DNA from: a virus
DNA length: 64,000 nt
Virus record (IMG/VR): IMGVR_UViG_3300020416_000001
Span: 1-64,000 of that record
Direction: 5' to 3' (one strand)
Position numbers and translations under genes: made by a program. How positions within the stretch are numbered: position 1 is the stretch's first letter; every line of letters starts with the position of its first letter. This document shows, one piece after another, positions 60,301 to 64,000 of the stretch. Under the pieces are notes generated by a model, which had not been told where the DNA came from, searched no databases, and saw nothing but the letters and a program-made list of their open reading frames with translations.

Positions 60301-63073
60301 AACAATGACTGCTGTCCATAAGATTGAACAGTTATGGCATTTGGTTTACACTGCACTTGCAGAATCCAAGTTACCAACTGTATTCATCAAGCAGGCAATC
60401 GATGTTGGTGTTGATGTGAATTCTGATGGTTCAATATTCAAACCAAATCATCCATTCGAGGCATATGACAGAGTTAATTACACTGTCTTGGGTACAAATA
60501 TTGTGGAACTTGACAGGTCACAATACTACATCCACCCAGACACTACTTCGGACAGAATCTTCTTGGCAGAGTACATTGATGGACACAAACTTACATCTCT
60601 GACCCCAGGACTCCCAGGTGAGATCCACACATTCTCTGTAAGCAGAACCACTGGTATTGAGCGTATCCCAACAACATTTGGTGATCGTGACATTCCTACA
60701 CCTACATCTGGTGGTATAGAACCTGCTGACATCTTCTACGGTACAACATCTGACGCATACGCTGAAGTTATCCGTGTTCAGGACAACCTTGCTGCTATCA
60801 ATTACAGGGTTGTATTCCTTCCTATCACACTTACATCTGCTCCTGAGGTATTCCTTCAGGGTGAACAGATTGTTAAGACAGGTGCTACAGGTAATGAAGG
60901 TAAGATTATCGCTACTGACAACGCAACTTACATAAAAGTAGAGATGACCAGTGGTTCATTTACTGCTACAGACAATATTGAGGGTATAACTTCAGGTGCA
61001 ACTGGTCTTGTTGGCACAGGAATCCACGATAGATTGATCGTCAACTTCAAGCAAGGTGAGTTTATTGCTACTGATAACATCTATTCTAAGGAAGACAGTG
61101 GTAAAGCAAACGCTCTTATCGTCAGAAATAACGATGGTGCTCTAATTGATAACCAATCAGGTAGAATTACCTATGACATTGAGAGTGTTGTTGGTAACTT
61201 TGAACCTAACGATGTTATCTACGGTTCTGTTACTGATCAGATTATCGAGGTTGAAGCATTCACAATCCTCCCAGGATTCGGTGAGTACGTTCATTCTACT
61301 CAGATTACTAAGTTTACATACGCAGGATTGATTACTGACACAGGAGTTACTGACACATTCAACGTTGGTGATGTGTTACAACTCCAGAACGCAGGACAAT
61401 CTGTTGGTCACACCTTCGTGGTCACTGAGCACGACATTGATAACAACGAAATCTACCTCGCAAATGAGACTGGACGCTTTGTTTCTATCGGTGATGATCT
61501 AAGCGTGATCGCAAATGATGCAGCATATCAACTTGCTAAGATCCCACCTGGATCTAACTTCCCAAGCGTTTACACCTCTGGTATCACACTCGTTACACAG
61601 ACTACAACATCTGCCTACGGTAAGGTCGAGAAGATTCAACAAATTGGTCTTCGCTTGATTATTCACCTTGGTGACACTTCTGGAACATTCCTCAAGAATG
61701 CACAGATCATTGGTGATGCAGGATTCAGAGCAGCGTGTTCAGTCGCTAAGACTCTACGCGGGCGTGTGAAGAGATTCTTCAGAGGATTTGATGGTGTTCA
61801 ACAGAACTTCAAGTTAACTACTGGAAACGGTACTGCATACTTCCCAGATCCTGCAGGTCATATGATGATCTTCGTGAATGGTATCCTACAACCTCCAGGT
61901 GGTAACAACGCATTCACTGCATTCTCTGATAACATCCAGTTCACTGAACCACCTGCGATTGGATCTACATTCCACGGCGTGTACGTTGGTAAATTGAGAC
62001 AGTTGGATGACATCTCATTCGACTTCGACTCCTTGAGAAACTCCTTCAACTTGAAACTTGGTGGTGTGTTCTACTCACTTACACTGACTGATGGTGTACA
62101 ATCCAACACCATTCTTCCTGAGAACAACATCATCTGTCAGTTGAACGGTGTTATTCAGGAACCTGGAATTGGTTTCGAGATCGTTGGTTCTAGAATCATC
62201 TTCTCTGAAGTACCTCGTGCAGGTTCAACCTTCGTTGCCTTCTCATACATTGGTTCTGACGTTGACGTTATCGCAGCAACAGTTGTACCACCTATTGAAT
62301 CGGGTGACATTCTACAGATTGAGGGTGAGGACGAGACTAGAGAGGTTGCTCTAATTGAATCTTCTAACTCACTTATCACATTCGAATACTCGGGTGCTGT
62401 TAAGGGACGTAACGGATCTGCTCTCGCGAACATCGAGAAGGGTCGCGTTATCGAAGCAATCCTTACAAACTCTGGTGATGGTTATACTTCACGTCCTAAC
62501 ATTGACGTGATCTCCTCCTCAGGTTTTGGTGCACGCATCAAGGCACTTGTGGGTCTAGCACGCATCGACGTGAAGAACGCAGGACAGGGTTATGTACAAC
62601 CAACCATCAACGTGAACACTACCGTTCCTGATAGTTTCTTCGCACCTTCTGGTGTTGGAGTCAACGGTGGTATTGACATCTACGATCCAAACTACGTTCC
62701 CCCAGGTGAATCTCAGGCACAGGGTGAGCAGGCGATTGTCATTGAATCTCAACCTGTTAACACAACTGTTAACCAAGGAGATACTGCATCATTCACAGTG
62801 GTCGCTTCTACTAACCCTGTCGGTGGCACAATCACCTATCAGTGGCAGAAGAAGAACTACGGTGAAAGTGACTGGAATAACATCAACGGTGCTACTTCCC
62901 CAACATACACAACGCCAGACACAACTCAGGCAGACGGTGGTGATGAATTCAGATGTGGTCTTACCGCAGCGGGTGCAACACCAACATTATCCAACTCTGC
63001 AGTTCTTACAATCAACATTGGAGCAACTACAGTGGATAACTTCACTCCTGATCAGATCTTCGATGACAACTAA
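42311..63073 (+). CDS. giant multidomain virion structural protein (6920 aa)
   Basis: A single uninterrupted frame of 20.8 kb right after gp6, where T4 has gp7; whether its first 600 residues stand in for gp7 is uncertain. Order of parts by residue: fibre-tip-like module (about 140-220); GxGY repeats (320-630, 1140-1350, 1670-1835, 3055-3260, 6715-6770); YHYH-like domain (about 1390-1560); beta-propeller-like repeats (about 1840-2235); LamG/ConA-like domains (about 2245-2445 and 4360-4525); six helical repeats (3920-5180); a Cys-led motif repeated five times; five HxYPR repeats (5200-5590); NGVxQxPG tip modules (about 3590, 6520, 6610); and a final Ig-like domain (6808-6908). Probable long baseplate-attached fibre; contacts with host surface are inferred. 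Confidence 0.85.
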   Translation: MVAHNTAIQVSQRLNSQIPAFIKEDHDQFVNLLTEYYKSQEKSGRPYDVLNSILSYIDIGSGEFDPNFLSSESAVLEAVNPTQNKIVAENVNYFLEKDGTLKIDDEVLYYESVTHSPDIVFTPGVNKQEFDRKIQEFEPINNQFDSSKTEFNLRLLGRPVTPQSSNHLLVIVNGDFMFPDRDYFVEGDRIRFVNPPAATTGALTGAINTIRYLIGYTSVPVRSLDTITVDADAKEFHLKLNTQPYTPLSTVSSIVVVNRVEKRPFEDFTVFNDKLIFKQDVSQNATIDVRSVELIAPEFGSGAAAVSQIEGGSVSDILVKNGGQGYRVSFAPRITIQSNKGPGEGATAEALVNGIKNTQLLFPGQGYSSNNPPIVVVDDPADSEGSRAQITAIVSDEIEGVSELRVTSSGSGYDRIPSIKFVNPGGATITDPVVEGGSIKTGSISVIDRGSGYSSPPLVYMDPPTGDNAINATAIAVLDDDGRVERIDIISNGQGYEGAIRARIVDPVGAQILDVSCTGGRVTNIELLTGGKGYTDAPSVYIVDNRKDTNGQPIGGEGATAVATIFNGEITDINITSFGNGYSDTEPPKVFIAAPPVPEASCDVGFGEITGFTIHSDGSGYEPSAFTGVKRGVSGVTSFDQKGHQIYSKESSLVQSSHAKGAVIHNLDNLFAKELYRRFVNQYLPNAEIDYTKVNAPQIIKTISDFYASKGTKISTQYLFKILYSENVDVSYPKDEVIKPSAATWNVDTVLRAELLEGSPENLLDSQLIQYIDDVDVNVRGASALVENVIAINTGVGTVYELAISEETLQGAFTIPYKTTLVEELSTTESIITVDSTIGWPERNGTIRINDDEVVQYKEKTLNQFIECTRSKNGVVEDWDAGTIVHSDIFVYVNRGTDTECKLRVLGIADAESTVLSDNGSYYLPGDKLNVASLGSTTNDKRITSWLYNVKKLINITQIIPGGLNNQTATVTCSNNHGLLVGDTVTIYGANPTVFNGTFLVTSRINNTQFEYNIPAPAPNEPQGNILLSVDLNKGKSPEEGISVAIRDFTTNVQNTFFNDDYAYVASSGIPNYEVGPFLGSALLPGNQRKLIRIPRTINTISKRTDTTFGPIGSWVNGVSTWSYKSQNKIKFGGVTGISIDDPGKGYDAANPPVIEINGGGGTGAKASVVVNGALSEIQVSSGGTGYTSSPLVSIVGGGGFGATATAVITNGVVSKILVETPGQGYTSQPDVSISGGGGTGCAATAQVRGPIQSVTVDSAGAAYTASPEIKLNSGEGAVAQPIIINGRIVSIAIIAAGRGYTTAPEIVINGDGYGAIARATIGNVGEDRGKVIGVTVVNRGIGYTTGNTTIRLEAVGELAEFTASVFEWTRNLQDELGQNFDTARGYVFAGYNTQYGGEYAHLSDPKQLRYVLGDNVFKNQATQQLQELTTGYQHSPILGWAFDGNPIYGPYGYIDATNQSSGVRRIRSSYRIKPALIFDAATNPEPVRADGPLLTDYIAGSFIDDFEYVFQEGDLDQYNGRFCKTPDFPEGVYAYFVSIDASDAGNPVFPYICGPQLYSSPDEWNFSQSAVQTNIPSNVVRFRDPYEDVDIDIDRTPNQATDTLVTELGEDLIFEIEDTNRDGLINNLEDTTPIQITEEPVLQLFDYYPKVSTRSVVDIDIETTTKFEDAKVDGFVVENPGISYKVNDKLFFDNEGTDGFGASAKVEAVKGLDIAGYSSYMTGDQPVGKITTATEHELRVNDQIIVTSTPILDDTNKTFKVKVISGVERVTVDQSGLGYSEDIPPTYEVITNSGQDFNIDIVRDEGGRVENVNIINSGSGYDENNPPQIRVSHPQRFKKATYFLSFLKEAGSTLTINDIKVADDRTFYVCGKTEIADGDVAGILAKFNSDGRLLWQRTLIPTVPQTADKSLQWKSLHIENSNPHNIYVIGETVPNVGNLTHNPDIVVAKYQSGFNNANNPDGIIQWQRDIAGISGSTRRDYASSIRLDQDGRVMIAGYTDSNATAPDDMWVALMDIDGSIMEKRKIASAAASEHLHQVEWRTDDTFLFTGISDPAGAANIILGETYYDTATIEVVWSKQIESAAYQFADPTFTIDEYGSVYVTATAIDTNGKNYGVLYCKFDNQDYTAVSVSKMYVPTGNYTSCKNAGVAFDVFGNIDVSALVERDFNDVQSVTAKISWNSGNILSAAEAKEDSGIGYHPTCVANDNSGDTLVAGNKVEAQQLAIFNWNTADNLFDETYNDTLKTGTNKQWYATGNAVIDNTKFYNGASSVKLDAPNSLLLQYSTTADVSVEWTMEGWFALGATQYAAQASKPEFFGIYSQLAQEVKVGVDGTSGSANFGKIFLDLNGTTSYSTGTAFWTGFNSEAWVHVAISKERPGVGSYIYRIYVNGVEAHSVTSASVDVNMMQVTLGPISTPSSQNNWIGWVDNFVVTPSAKYTDAFTAGLITGTNKVTEAFIYKIDKDKTKLGTFTLNDVETGHTLTTSATSNYTFNTQPVSVNPWLIGPAGIQILDYSDVVSTHVPGVYTVTSTDEAWASRTATIPTQGGKKLLLTTKVIPKFYIRDAKYTSIDLVKTITFNQPATFTKGTVLQQYSTIGGNDVVSAYGTVVEVGTSSCKIGKIIGSFDTSKLLKSTAGDVNETDKEFTVLTTTPVWEQNQNYDVGDIVYSNGKIYTSGTAATAGPIAPNHTSGTVSDGNINWAFTSVAGTFSVDLANSVHGSGTLAQFASWKPFNASDYTIRIQQIYDDSDFIKGDTIDADAVNLTFDVDATGKIATFGGLVGVKQFNLQAKLNKDVIPSQGLTNTDLVYCSANTRHNFAATDIIFTEGFSTNEYNGSFFVEEVFTSRDFTYKLRSTAVQDPTFSGSGSSVSNVNIFAKHPKFLFVRGHQYIFDLDDSSNLGYYLSFSKDNQYKLEYPFINIIREGTPGFTDDDSPTPLVKFVINDDVTNISYYFDPSRTTADNSPVGEGSFIDVIESPYQGTFTISKVSSDGLEFDFPLLVEPEKTIAPVGNNEFGNPRSFYSTTSIKAIGPIASIKLVNPGGFYQKLPIVTDIASNREIEKVRVNNGGTEYVNGVYYNVPIAGDGEGATCNITVQDDGDFTGVITDVVLTSAGKGYTFASIDVDAIPGILGPLLAGSGAQLEVVIPSEGSGASVFLQGKSIGRIKKLKNNEFGFGYSHDYTLRPEITFPVNLQLFNTAILAEIKITDPGSGYTSTPAVVIEGGGGTGAQAEAVIKNNRLSEVIIKDPGAGYSSEPTVTLKSEFNYVVNIDLGYLQFNFPHGITTGAEIQLRAEDLGSTVGILPKPSSAGLVSLSSSQTYYAIAGEANGLESDQLRISLTKLDAESGSYITFLTQGEGRQILLTEVFGGQATAIVETSRFLEGELVYQGSSLELASATGYVSTNEGWQIGPRILKLENYDGVWTAGERVTGEVSRASGLIDNLSIARGTLNIDSLTNTPGQFIDDVGKPSEIVQKIQDSYFYQNFSYVIKSETPINTWRKPVLETNHPVGFNLFGELAITGGKDISGRKVVSDLIKEVNINAFTNINQITSFANAQPIYTQFNNTEVLFRQKRLTNSEEILTSIVKKIDNISDDFDGVRTQFPLNVEGSSITATEDQMFVLLNGVAQSPGTSFSTSGPSIVFSEPPKAPSRIKFRTVTFAQLLITRITFDLIGGIFPLSGNRVRGLVSEATATVVDSGTDYIDVINIEGTFQAGEAVLNSATGFNSTIASNGVSGLSSKTIFEQGERITNLDGKFAIIEENNLDDGNINNELVVSRTSGTAEYETGEFEIKFNDIIYSARSKIAATVSAIAPYQDAVSEQIIDTVDLSPSSSFFALVFQRVPSITYPNVILDNIGDTVINPTELYDIESPNNQDFLDFESVRNQEIRYDGLTGNDFAPGTNIRLKKIYFGNSSIRTVHDTRANNAAEALVKNDRFIAEEAVGMMLNFYPSFTVPTGKVNCEDDIVDMLNLIAWQLEHDGNSEVWDAANFYVQNNTVYHVDGQVAQTIYAMNAARDLANKCINMVDITTEYTTLSQWKDLTITPEYEVVSNSHGDARTLLLANKWFIAYESLHYAKTLNPGYNVSGGDEHCLSDIVDVVEALAYNVAHGGNDFIWEATDRILHYGVTSGDRDTIVNSFTKAKAMSLDIMRNIAVTKAGSHDWNQVTISITADPASPTCQAVAASITTLMDILINALGTTASPGTREAFQAAVTSTAPQADYSQGRTTIPNENACVAQTSAVANFFKIITDTLSDPTGADPATYQWSISNVPRIAPAYTFEAGETIRSIKHSYKDKSSGGFFNFGQVLKGVSSGAVAEIIGTNAGSKWVYTKGVTGAFNPAEYITNSTITYNNVTTDKLNPGTGTGSLEFSGTSSRLRHDSNAAFAFGTGDYTVELWIYPTTVSGTQRIIDFRTASSSNAGSIFLQGTSIKFGIGVNDHITGSAAVPTANQWYHVAISRASNVTKMFVNGQPVGSDYTDASDYPNSPITVGASWANGETFTGNMDNLIIRKGTASYSSGFTPPTVYDFKALDISFGFNGESPFPMELSAVYATYQQTIISSANADGVELWREEIMTEEIDVSRDDYRDCADIIDKNRFWIAEEAVGRMKEKYPAFVIPGDGGGSTQGTDKCVRDTNSFIIPAIINDLKLGGNFHTIVAGRGYLEGSGALKHVNGELLQSIYTWREVGKICIDVITKDESDLTGEYTNRIRVPNYFSSPASSAIQTFISDLIDNMLEVMSPTGHRYRDGADLLYFNRGAIADEAVSMMEQEWNVLINFVQQDKIDIPSREKCVRDIRDHIVPAVAGDLITGGNSNIQGMIDSYLDSQSNINYIETELLAMLDALEHVKFLSNKALQNLLVGRNENIANIAGTTPQTIDDFYQLQYSDLTAYRKEYDAAVNYDLTGGVITESTFYPPDPKIFQGTHRALDSANIIERNARTIAGEAVDIVTKTSAFKHYNFRVPGGKVHCEDDIVDFINSVAHDLRFSSNSEVYDAAALYLNTDMGLSHVTGQSQETIYAYKMARDMSILAIRNKLGFTPFEEATTGGGGGQGGNAIGGGVPRGDYDNNATTNKDYDAGNEIENNLRFIATTAVGRGYAQYPNLTFGGYGYQSCVDDVIDILEAMAWNLKHGGNNKVWYATEFYITDANAIQHINSQATEVKYIFEQARDIAIEVMRQQLVTVNGYTEGYPVYDTTITIDSSSSQTGQLTPTNATYNPATGDLVLTKTGHGLVAGDAVQIATYGLKFTCDFDGNQSEHTYPRPLDPSNGALLPVTSSNSSTFTVNVGTTTNVNYDVSNAIYEEATGNLFLDIGSNTLDVGRHIKLPDNAITFTCTKDGNATNHSYPRPSDYASGKSLTVLEIGDSEFTATNAAYVPATGVLTLTVPNHGFANGDNVQIVTNSLNFTCDMDNNYTVHSYPRVSDPAANKYLPVGNVTTNTFTVNVGTTGTVNFTPTNVAYNPITGNMVLTLGTGHGLVTGSHLKIQPNSLTFTCEEDDNATNHSYPRTTTTTHTVTDAAYNGTTGIMTLTIPQHGFSNGDQIKIADNSLTFRCAEDNYATDHTYPRSTDPASGSWLEISNVTANTFKVQVLLSDGIPSTNVTAHNFISASSSGVTWKKDRAYDVPLEVIAATATTVTVNVLASGRTPSTNTTTHTFVAATPNAISAGGNYTHTFTSAVANGIKFKNGRIKVNVNPAPTSEQYPHTFVSAVSNAVQGGGNYNHTFISSTTNSISWITGGGGATRCATQASSITTLMGITIDLFNSGTSNPQNYIDGISRTLPGEWPLTGERAAVRDLTITYDQAGSGQCNVESSTISSLFDIVIGVVKDAAAGNGSYFTNQGISRNAPIQNNTLLFGGGVCYNVTSAANVLYDLLEDTLGRAPEMYRQASRIISLNDLYINREAYYKTVNQYSGYTGDISFGDDIRKAYIYDLLTDGNAKTVELINNWFDAEGNFIAFPNIFRTYLIFHAQATTDMIKHILSGTAPEPGTYNLEPLYKDRELRPTMTAVHKIEQLWHLVYTALAESKLPTVFIKQAIDVGVDVNSDGSIFKPNHPFEAYDRVNYTVLGTNIVELDRSQYYIHPDTTSDRIFLAEYIDGHKLTSLTPGLPGEIHTFSVSRTTGIERIPTTFGDRDIPTPTSGGIEPADIFYGTTSDAYAEVIRVQDNLAAINYRVVFLPITLTSAPEVFLQGEQIVKTGATGNEGKIIATDNATYIKVEMTSGSFTATDNIEGITSGATGLVGTGIHDRLIVNFKQGEFIATDNIYSKEDSGKANALIVRNNDGALIDNQSGRITYDIESVVGNFEPNDVIYGSVTDQIIEVEAFTILPGFGEYVHSTQITKFTYAGLITDTGVTDTFNVGDVLQLQNAGQSVGHTFVVTEHDIDNNEIYLANETGRFVSIGDDLSVIANDAAYQLAKIPPGSNFPSVYTSGITLVTQTTTSAYGKVEKIQQIGLRLIIHLGDTSGTFLKNAQIIGDAGFRAACSVAKTLRGRVKRFFRGFDGVQQNFKLTTGNGTAYFPDPAGHMMIFVNGILQPPGGNNAFTAFSDNIQFTEPPAIGSTFHGVYVGKLRQLDDISFDFDSLRNSFNLKLGGVFYSLTLTDGVQSNTILPENNIICQLNGVIQEPGIGFEIVGSRIIFSEVPRAGSTFVAFSYIGSDVDVIAATVVPPIESGDILQIEGEDETREVALIESSNSLITFEYSGAVKGRNGSALANIEKGRVIEAILTNSGDGYTSRPNIDVISSSGFGARIKALVGLARIDVKNAGQGYVQPTINVNTTVPDSFFAPSGVGVNGGIDIYDPNYVPPGESQAQGEQAIVIESQPVNTTVNQGDTASFTVVASTNPVGGTITYQWQKKNYGESDWNNINGATSPTYTTPDTTQADGGDEFRCGLTAAGATPTLSNSAVLTINIGATTVDNFTPDQIFDDN
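43266..44190 (+). repeat. GxGY repeat array, first cluster (in giant gene)
   Basis: Eight repeats of about 40 residues each, with core G-x-G-Y-x-x-x-P and a following beta strand (GGQGYRVSFAPRITIQ, GQGYSSNNPPIVVV, SGSGYDRIPSIKF, GSGYSSPPLVYM). Later clusters at 45731-46350, 47329-47812, 51480-52090 and 62460-62620 bring the total to about 23. Also present in the 1143-aa protein. Confidence 0.75.
46480..46995 (+). other. YHYH-like domain encoded within the giant gene
   Basis: YQHSPILGWAFDGNPIYGPY and then DQYNGRFCKTPDFPEGVYAYF fit the YHYH domain. The following truncated gene at 63274 has the same sequence blocks (GQYHYRD, CFDGYPIYGPYGY, DAYNGRFCHT). Confidence 0.75.
47827..49010 (+). other. 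beta-propeller-like region in the giant gene
   Basis: About six repeats with a strand pair such as DDRTFYVCGKTEIADGDVAG, ILAKFNSDGRLLWQR, HNIYVIGETV and RVMIAGYTDS. The alternation of 'G-Y/K-T' and 'D-G-x-x-x-W' resembles SBBP/delta-60 propeller blades. Probable ligand- or partner-binding module. Confidence 0.55.
49050..49640 (+). other. LamG/ConA-like domain, first copy (giant gene)
   Basis: VEWTMEGWFALGAT, AWVHVAISKERPGVGSYIYRI and YVNGVEAHSVTS are the typical strands of a ConA-like sandwich that often binds sugars. A second copy is at about 55390-55885. Confidence 0.7.
54070..57845 (+). repeat. six helical repeats of about 110 residues (giant gene)
   Basis: Copies begin near 54070, 54460, 56050, 56535, 57060 and 57515. 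Core pattern: N-R-x-I-A-x-E-A-V-x-x-M, a gap, C-x-x-D-I-x-D-x-I-x-x-x-A-x-D-L, GGN-x-x-x-(W/Y)-x-A, then a third helix. A LamG-like module lies between the second and third copies. Confidence 0.75.
55390..55885 (+). other. LamG/ConA-like domain, second copy (giant gene)
   Basis: GTGDYTVELWIYPTTVSGTQ, WYHVAISRASNVTKMFVNGQ and NMDNLIIRKGTA form the standard strand order. Occurs between helical repeats 2 and 3. Confidence 0.7.
57915..59075 (+). repeat. five HxYPR repeats of about 75-85 residues (giant gene)
   Basis: Each has Y-x-P-x-T-G-x-x-x-L-T, H-G-(F/L)-x-x-G-D-x-(I/V), S/L-x-F-x-C-x-x-D and ends in H-(S/T)-Y-P-R. The five tails are HTYPRP, HSYPRP, HSYPRV, HSYPRT and HTYPRS. Predicted beta-structured. 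Confidence 0.8.
62735..63035 (+). other. C-terminal Ig-like domain of the giant protein
   Basis: VIESQPVNTTVNQGDTASF, ITYQWQKK, SPTYTTP and GDEFRCGLTAAG follow the order of an I-set-like Ig domain, which phages use as an accessory surface-binding module. Confidence 0.75.
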
Positions 63074-63076
63074 ATA
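63069..63076 (+). promoter_or_regulatory. possible late promoter ACTAAATA
   Basis: ACTAAATA includes the stop codon of the giant gene and ends one base before the next ATG. It may serve the gene at 63274. It could also be chance. Confidence 0.3.
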
Positions 63077-63274
63077 ATGGAAGATAATGAATTCTATTGT
63101 GAGTGGAGGATGGGAATCCACGAACTTCGTGCATTCTACGATCACCTTACTTACTCGATCAAGATGTGGCCAGGTTCTCCTGCGAGACCTGCTGATGAAC
63201 AAGTGTTTCTCGAACGCTTGAAGAAACAAACTTTTGCGATGATCTGTGAATATAACCTTACGGAAATCGACTAA
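63077..63274 (+). CDS. small conserved hypothetical protein
   Basis: A 65-aa protein, start three bases after the giant gene's stop. CEWRMGIHELRAFYDHLTYSI and a WPGSPARPADEQVFLERLK segment are compact and helical. The last base of its stop is the first of the next ATG. Function unknown. Confidence 0.7.
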   Translation: MEDNEFYCEWRMGIHELRAFYDHLTYSIKMWPGSPARPADEQVFLERLKKQTFAMICEYNLTEID

Positions 63275-64000
63275 TGGCAGCAAACGGAAGTTACAACGCA
63301 GTAACTGAAATACTGACAATCACGGGAAATGGTCTTCCAACTCCTGTAGTTCCTGGTACCTTCCCGAATGCTGATAACTCAAATACGATTACATCATATA
63401 CTTTCTCTCATAACTTTACATATAGGGGTGGAGATAATACAACAACATCAGGTACATTACCTGTAGGTATCGTTGGTCTTAGTGCTAACGGCGTTGCTAT
63501 CTACAATCCTTCAGGTGGATCAGAGGGTACACCTCCACAAGGTTTCAACTGGGTTGCGTCAGCAACGAATACTGCTATTGACTTTGGTGAGGACAACTGT
63601 GGTGGTTATCCTGAGACAACTGGACAATATCATTACCGTGATTCACATCTCCTGAATTGTTGGAAAGCGAATCAGGTAATGTCAGGTTACAACGATTACT
63701 ACGGTTCAACACAATATCAAGGTGACAATATGCGTCATCCTGATGGTCATTCTAAGATCATCGGTTTTTGCTTTGATGGATACCCCATCTATGGACCATA
63801 TGGTTATGACGATCCGACAAACAATCTTTCACAAGTAAAGATTATGGTTACGGGTTATCAGATGCGTGATAATATCGCTGTTAATAGACCTGCATACGAT
63901 TCAACATATCCAAAAGGTGCATTTATTCAAGACTATGAATACAATGCAGATACAACTGGAAGACATCTAGACGCATATAATGGGCGTTTCTGTCACACTC
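63274..64000 (+). CDS. YHYH-domain virion protein, 3' end cut by window
   Basis: Frame open from ATG 63274 to the window end (242 residues seen). Sequence blocks GQYHYRDSHLLNCW, IIGFCFDGYPIYGPYGYDD and GRHLDAYNGRFCHT are diagnostic of the YHYH domain, whose role in cyanophages is not known to me. The last visible residues are the start of the CKT/CHT block also present in the giant protein. Overlaps the previous stop by one base. Confidence 0.85.
   Translation, partial: MAANGSYNAVTEILTITGNGLPTPVVPGTFPNADNSNTITSYTFSHNFTYRGGDNTTTSGTLPVGIVGLSANGVAIYNPSGGSEGTPPQGFNWVASATNTAIDFGEDNCGGYPETTGQYHYRDSHLLNCWKANQVMSGYNDYYGSTQYQGDNMRHPDGHSKIIGFCFDGYPIYGPYGYDDPTNNLSQVKIMVTGYQMRDNIAVNRPAYDSTYPKGAFIQDYEYNADTTGRHLDAYNGRFCHT

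Overview
The window looks like part of the genome of a marine T4-like myovirus, most likely a cyanophage (Kyanoviridae-type). The reasons are recognisable baseplate wedge proteins gp25 and gp6, a PAAR spike-tip protein, T4-style late promoters (TATAAATA and close variants), flavin-dependent halogenases of the kind known from cyanophages (VirX1 type), many small 2OG-Fe(II) oxygenases, YHYH-domain and glycine-rich structural proteins, and two free-standing HNH endonucleases. Almost every gene is on the + strand and densely packed, with ATGA/GTGA stop-start overlaps. No photosynthesis gene, tRNA, integrase or CRISPR array is visible, so the host is an inference.

Layout. (1) 1-11.5 kb: small genes including a degenerate glutaredoxin, then a run of virion/tail-fibre proteins under late promoters, ending in glycine-rich adhesin-like proteins. 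(2) 11.5-19.8 kb: continuing with almost no gaps, two flavin-dependent halogenases, two paralogous DUF6065-like proteins and five 2OG-Fe(II) oxygenase-like proteins. The position in the late tail-fibre operon suggests late expression and perhaps modification of virion components or of a small molecule. (3) 19.8-23.6 kb: small hypotheticals and an SF2 (DEAH) helicase. (4) 23.6-30.8 kb: an early-type region of about 27 tiny genes. It holds 13 of 14 copies of a strict promoter cassette (the other precedes the helicase): a 22-bp dyad (half-site GTGMCAGTT), then 30-32 bp (30 in most copies), then a TATAAT-like -10, with no clear -35. One degenerate copy drives a candidate structured RNA of about 164 nt closed by a 14-bp terminal helix. 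(5) 30.8-35.3 kb: two more 2OG oxygenases, two NUMOD4/HNH endonucleases, an NlpC/P60-like protein and small hypotheticals. (6) 35.3-64 kb: baseplate and fibre morphogenesis, comprising a 1143-aa structural protein, the PAAR tip, gp25, gp6 and a single 6920-aa multidomain structural gene that fills a third of the window, followed by a YHYH-domain gene cut by the window end.

The most unusual items are the dyad-plus-minus-10 promoter regulon, the candidate ncRNA at its start, the late halogenase/oxygenase cassette and the giant mosaic structural protein with several families of internal repeats. Function calls rest on motif recognition by eye; no database search was possible.
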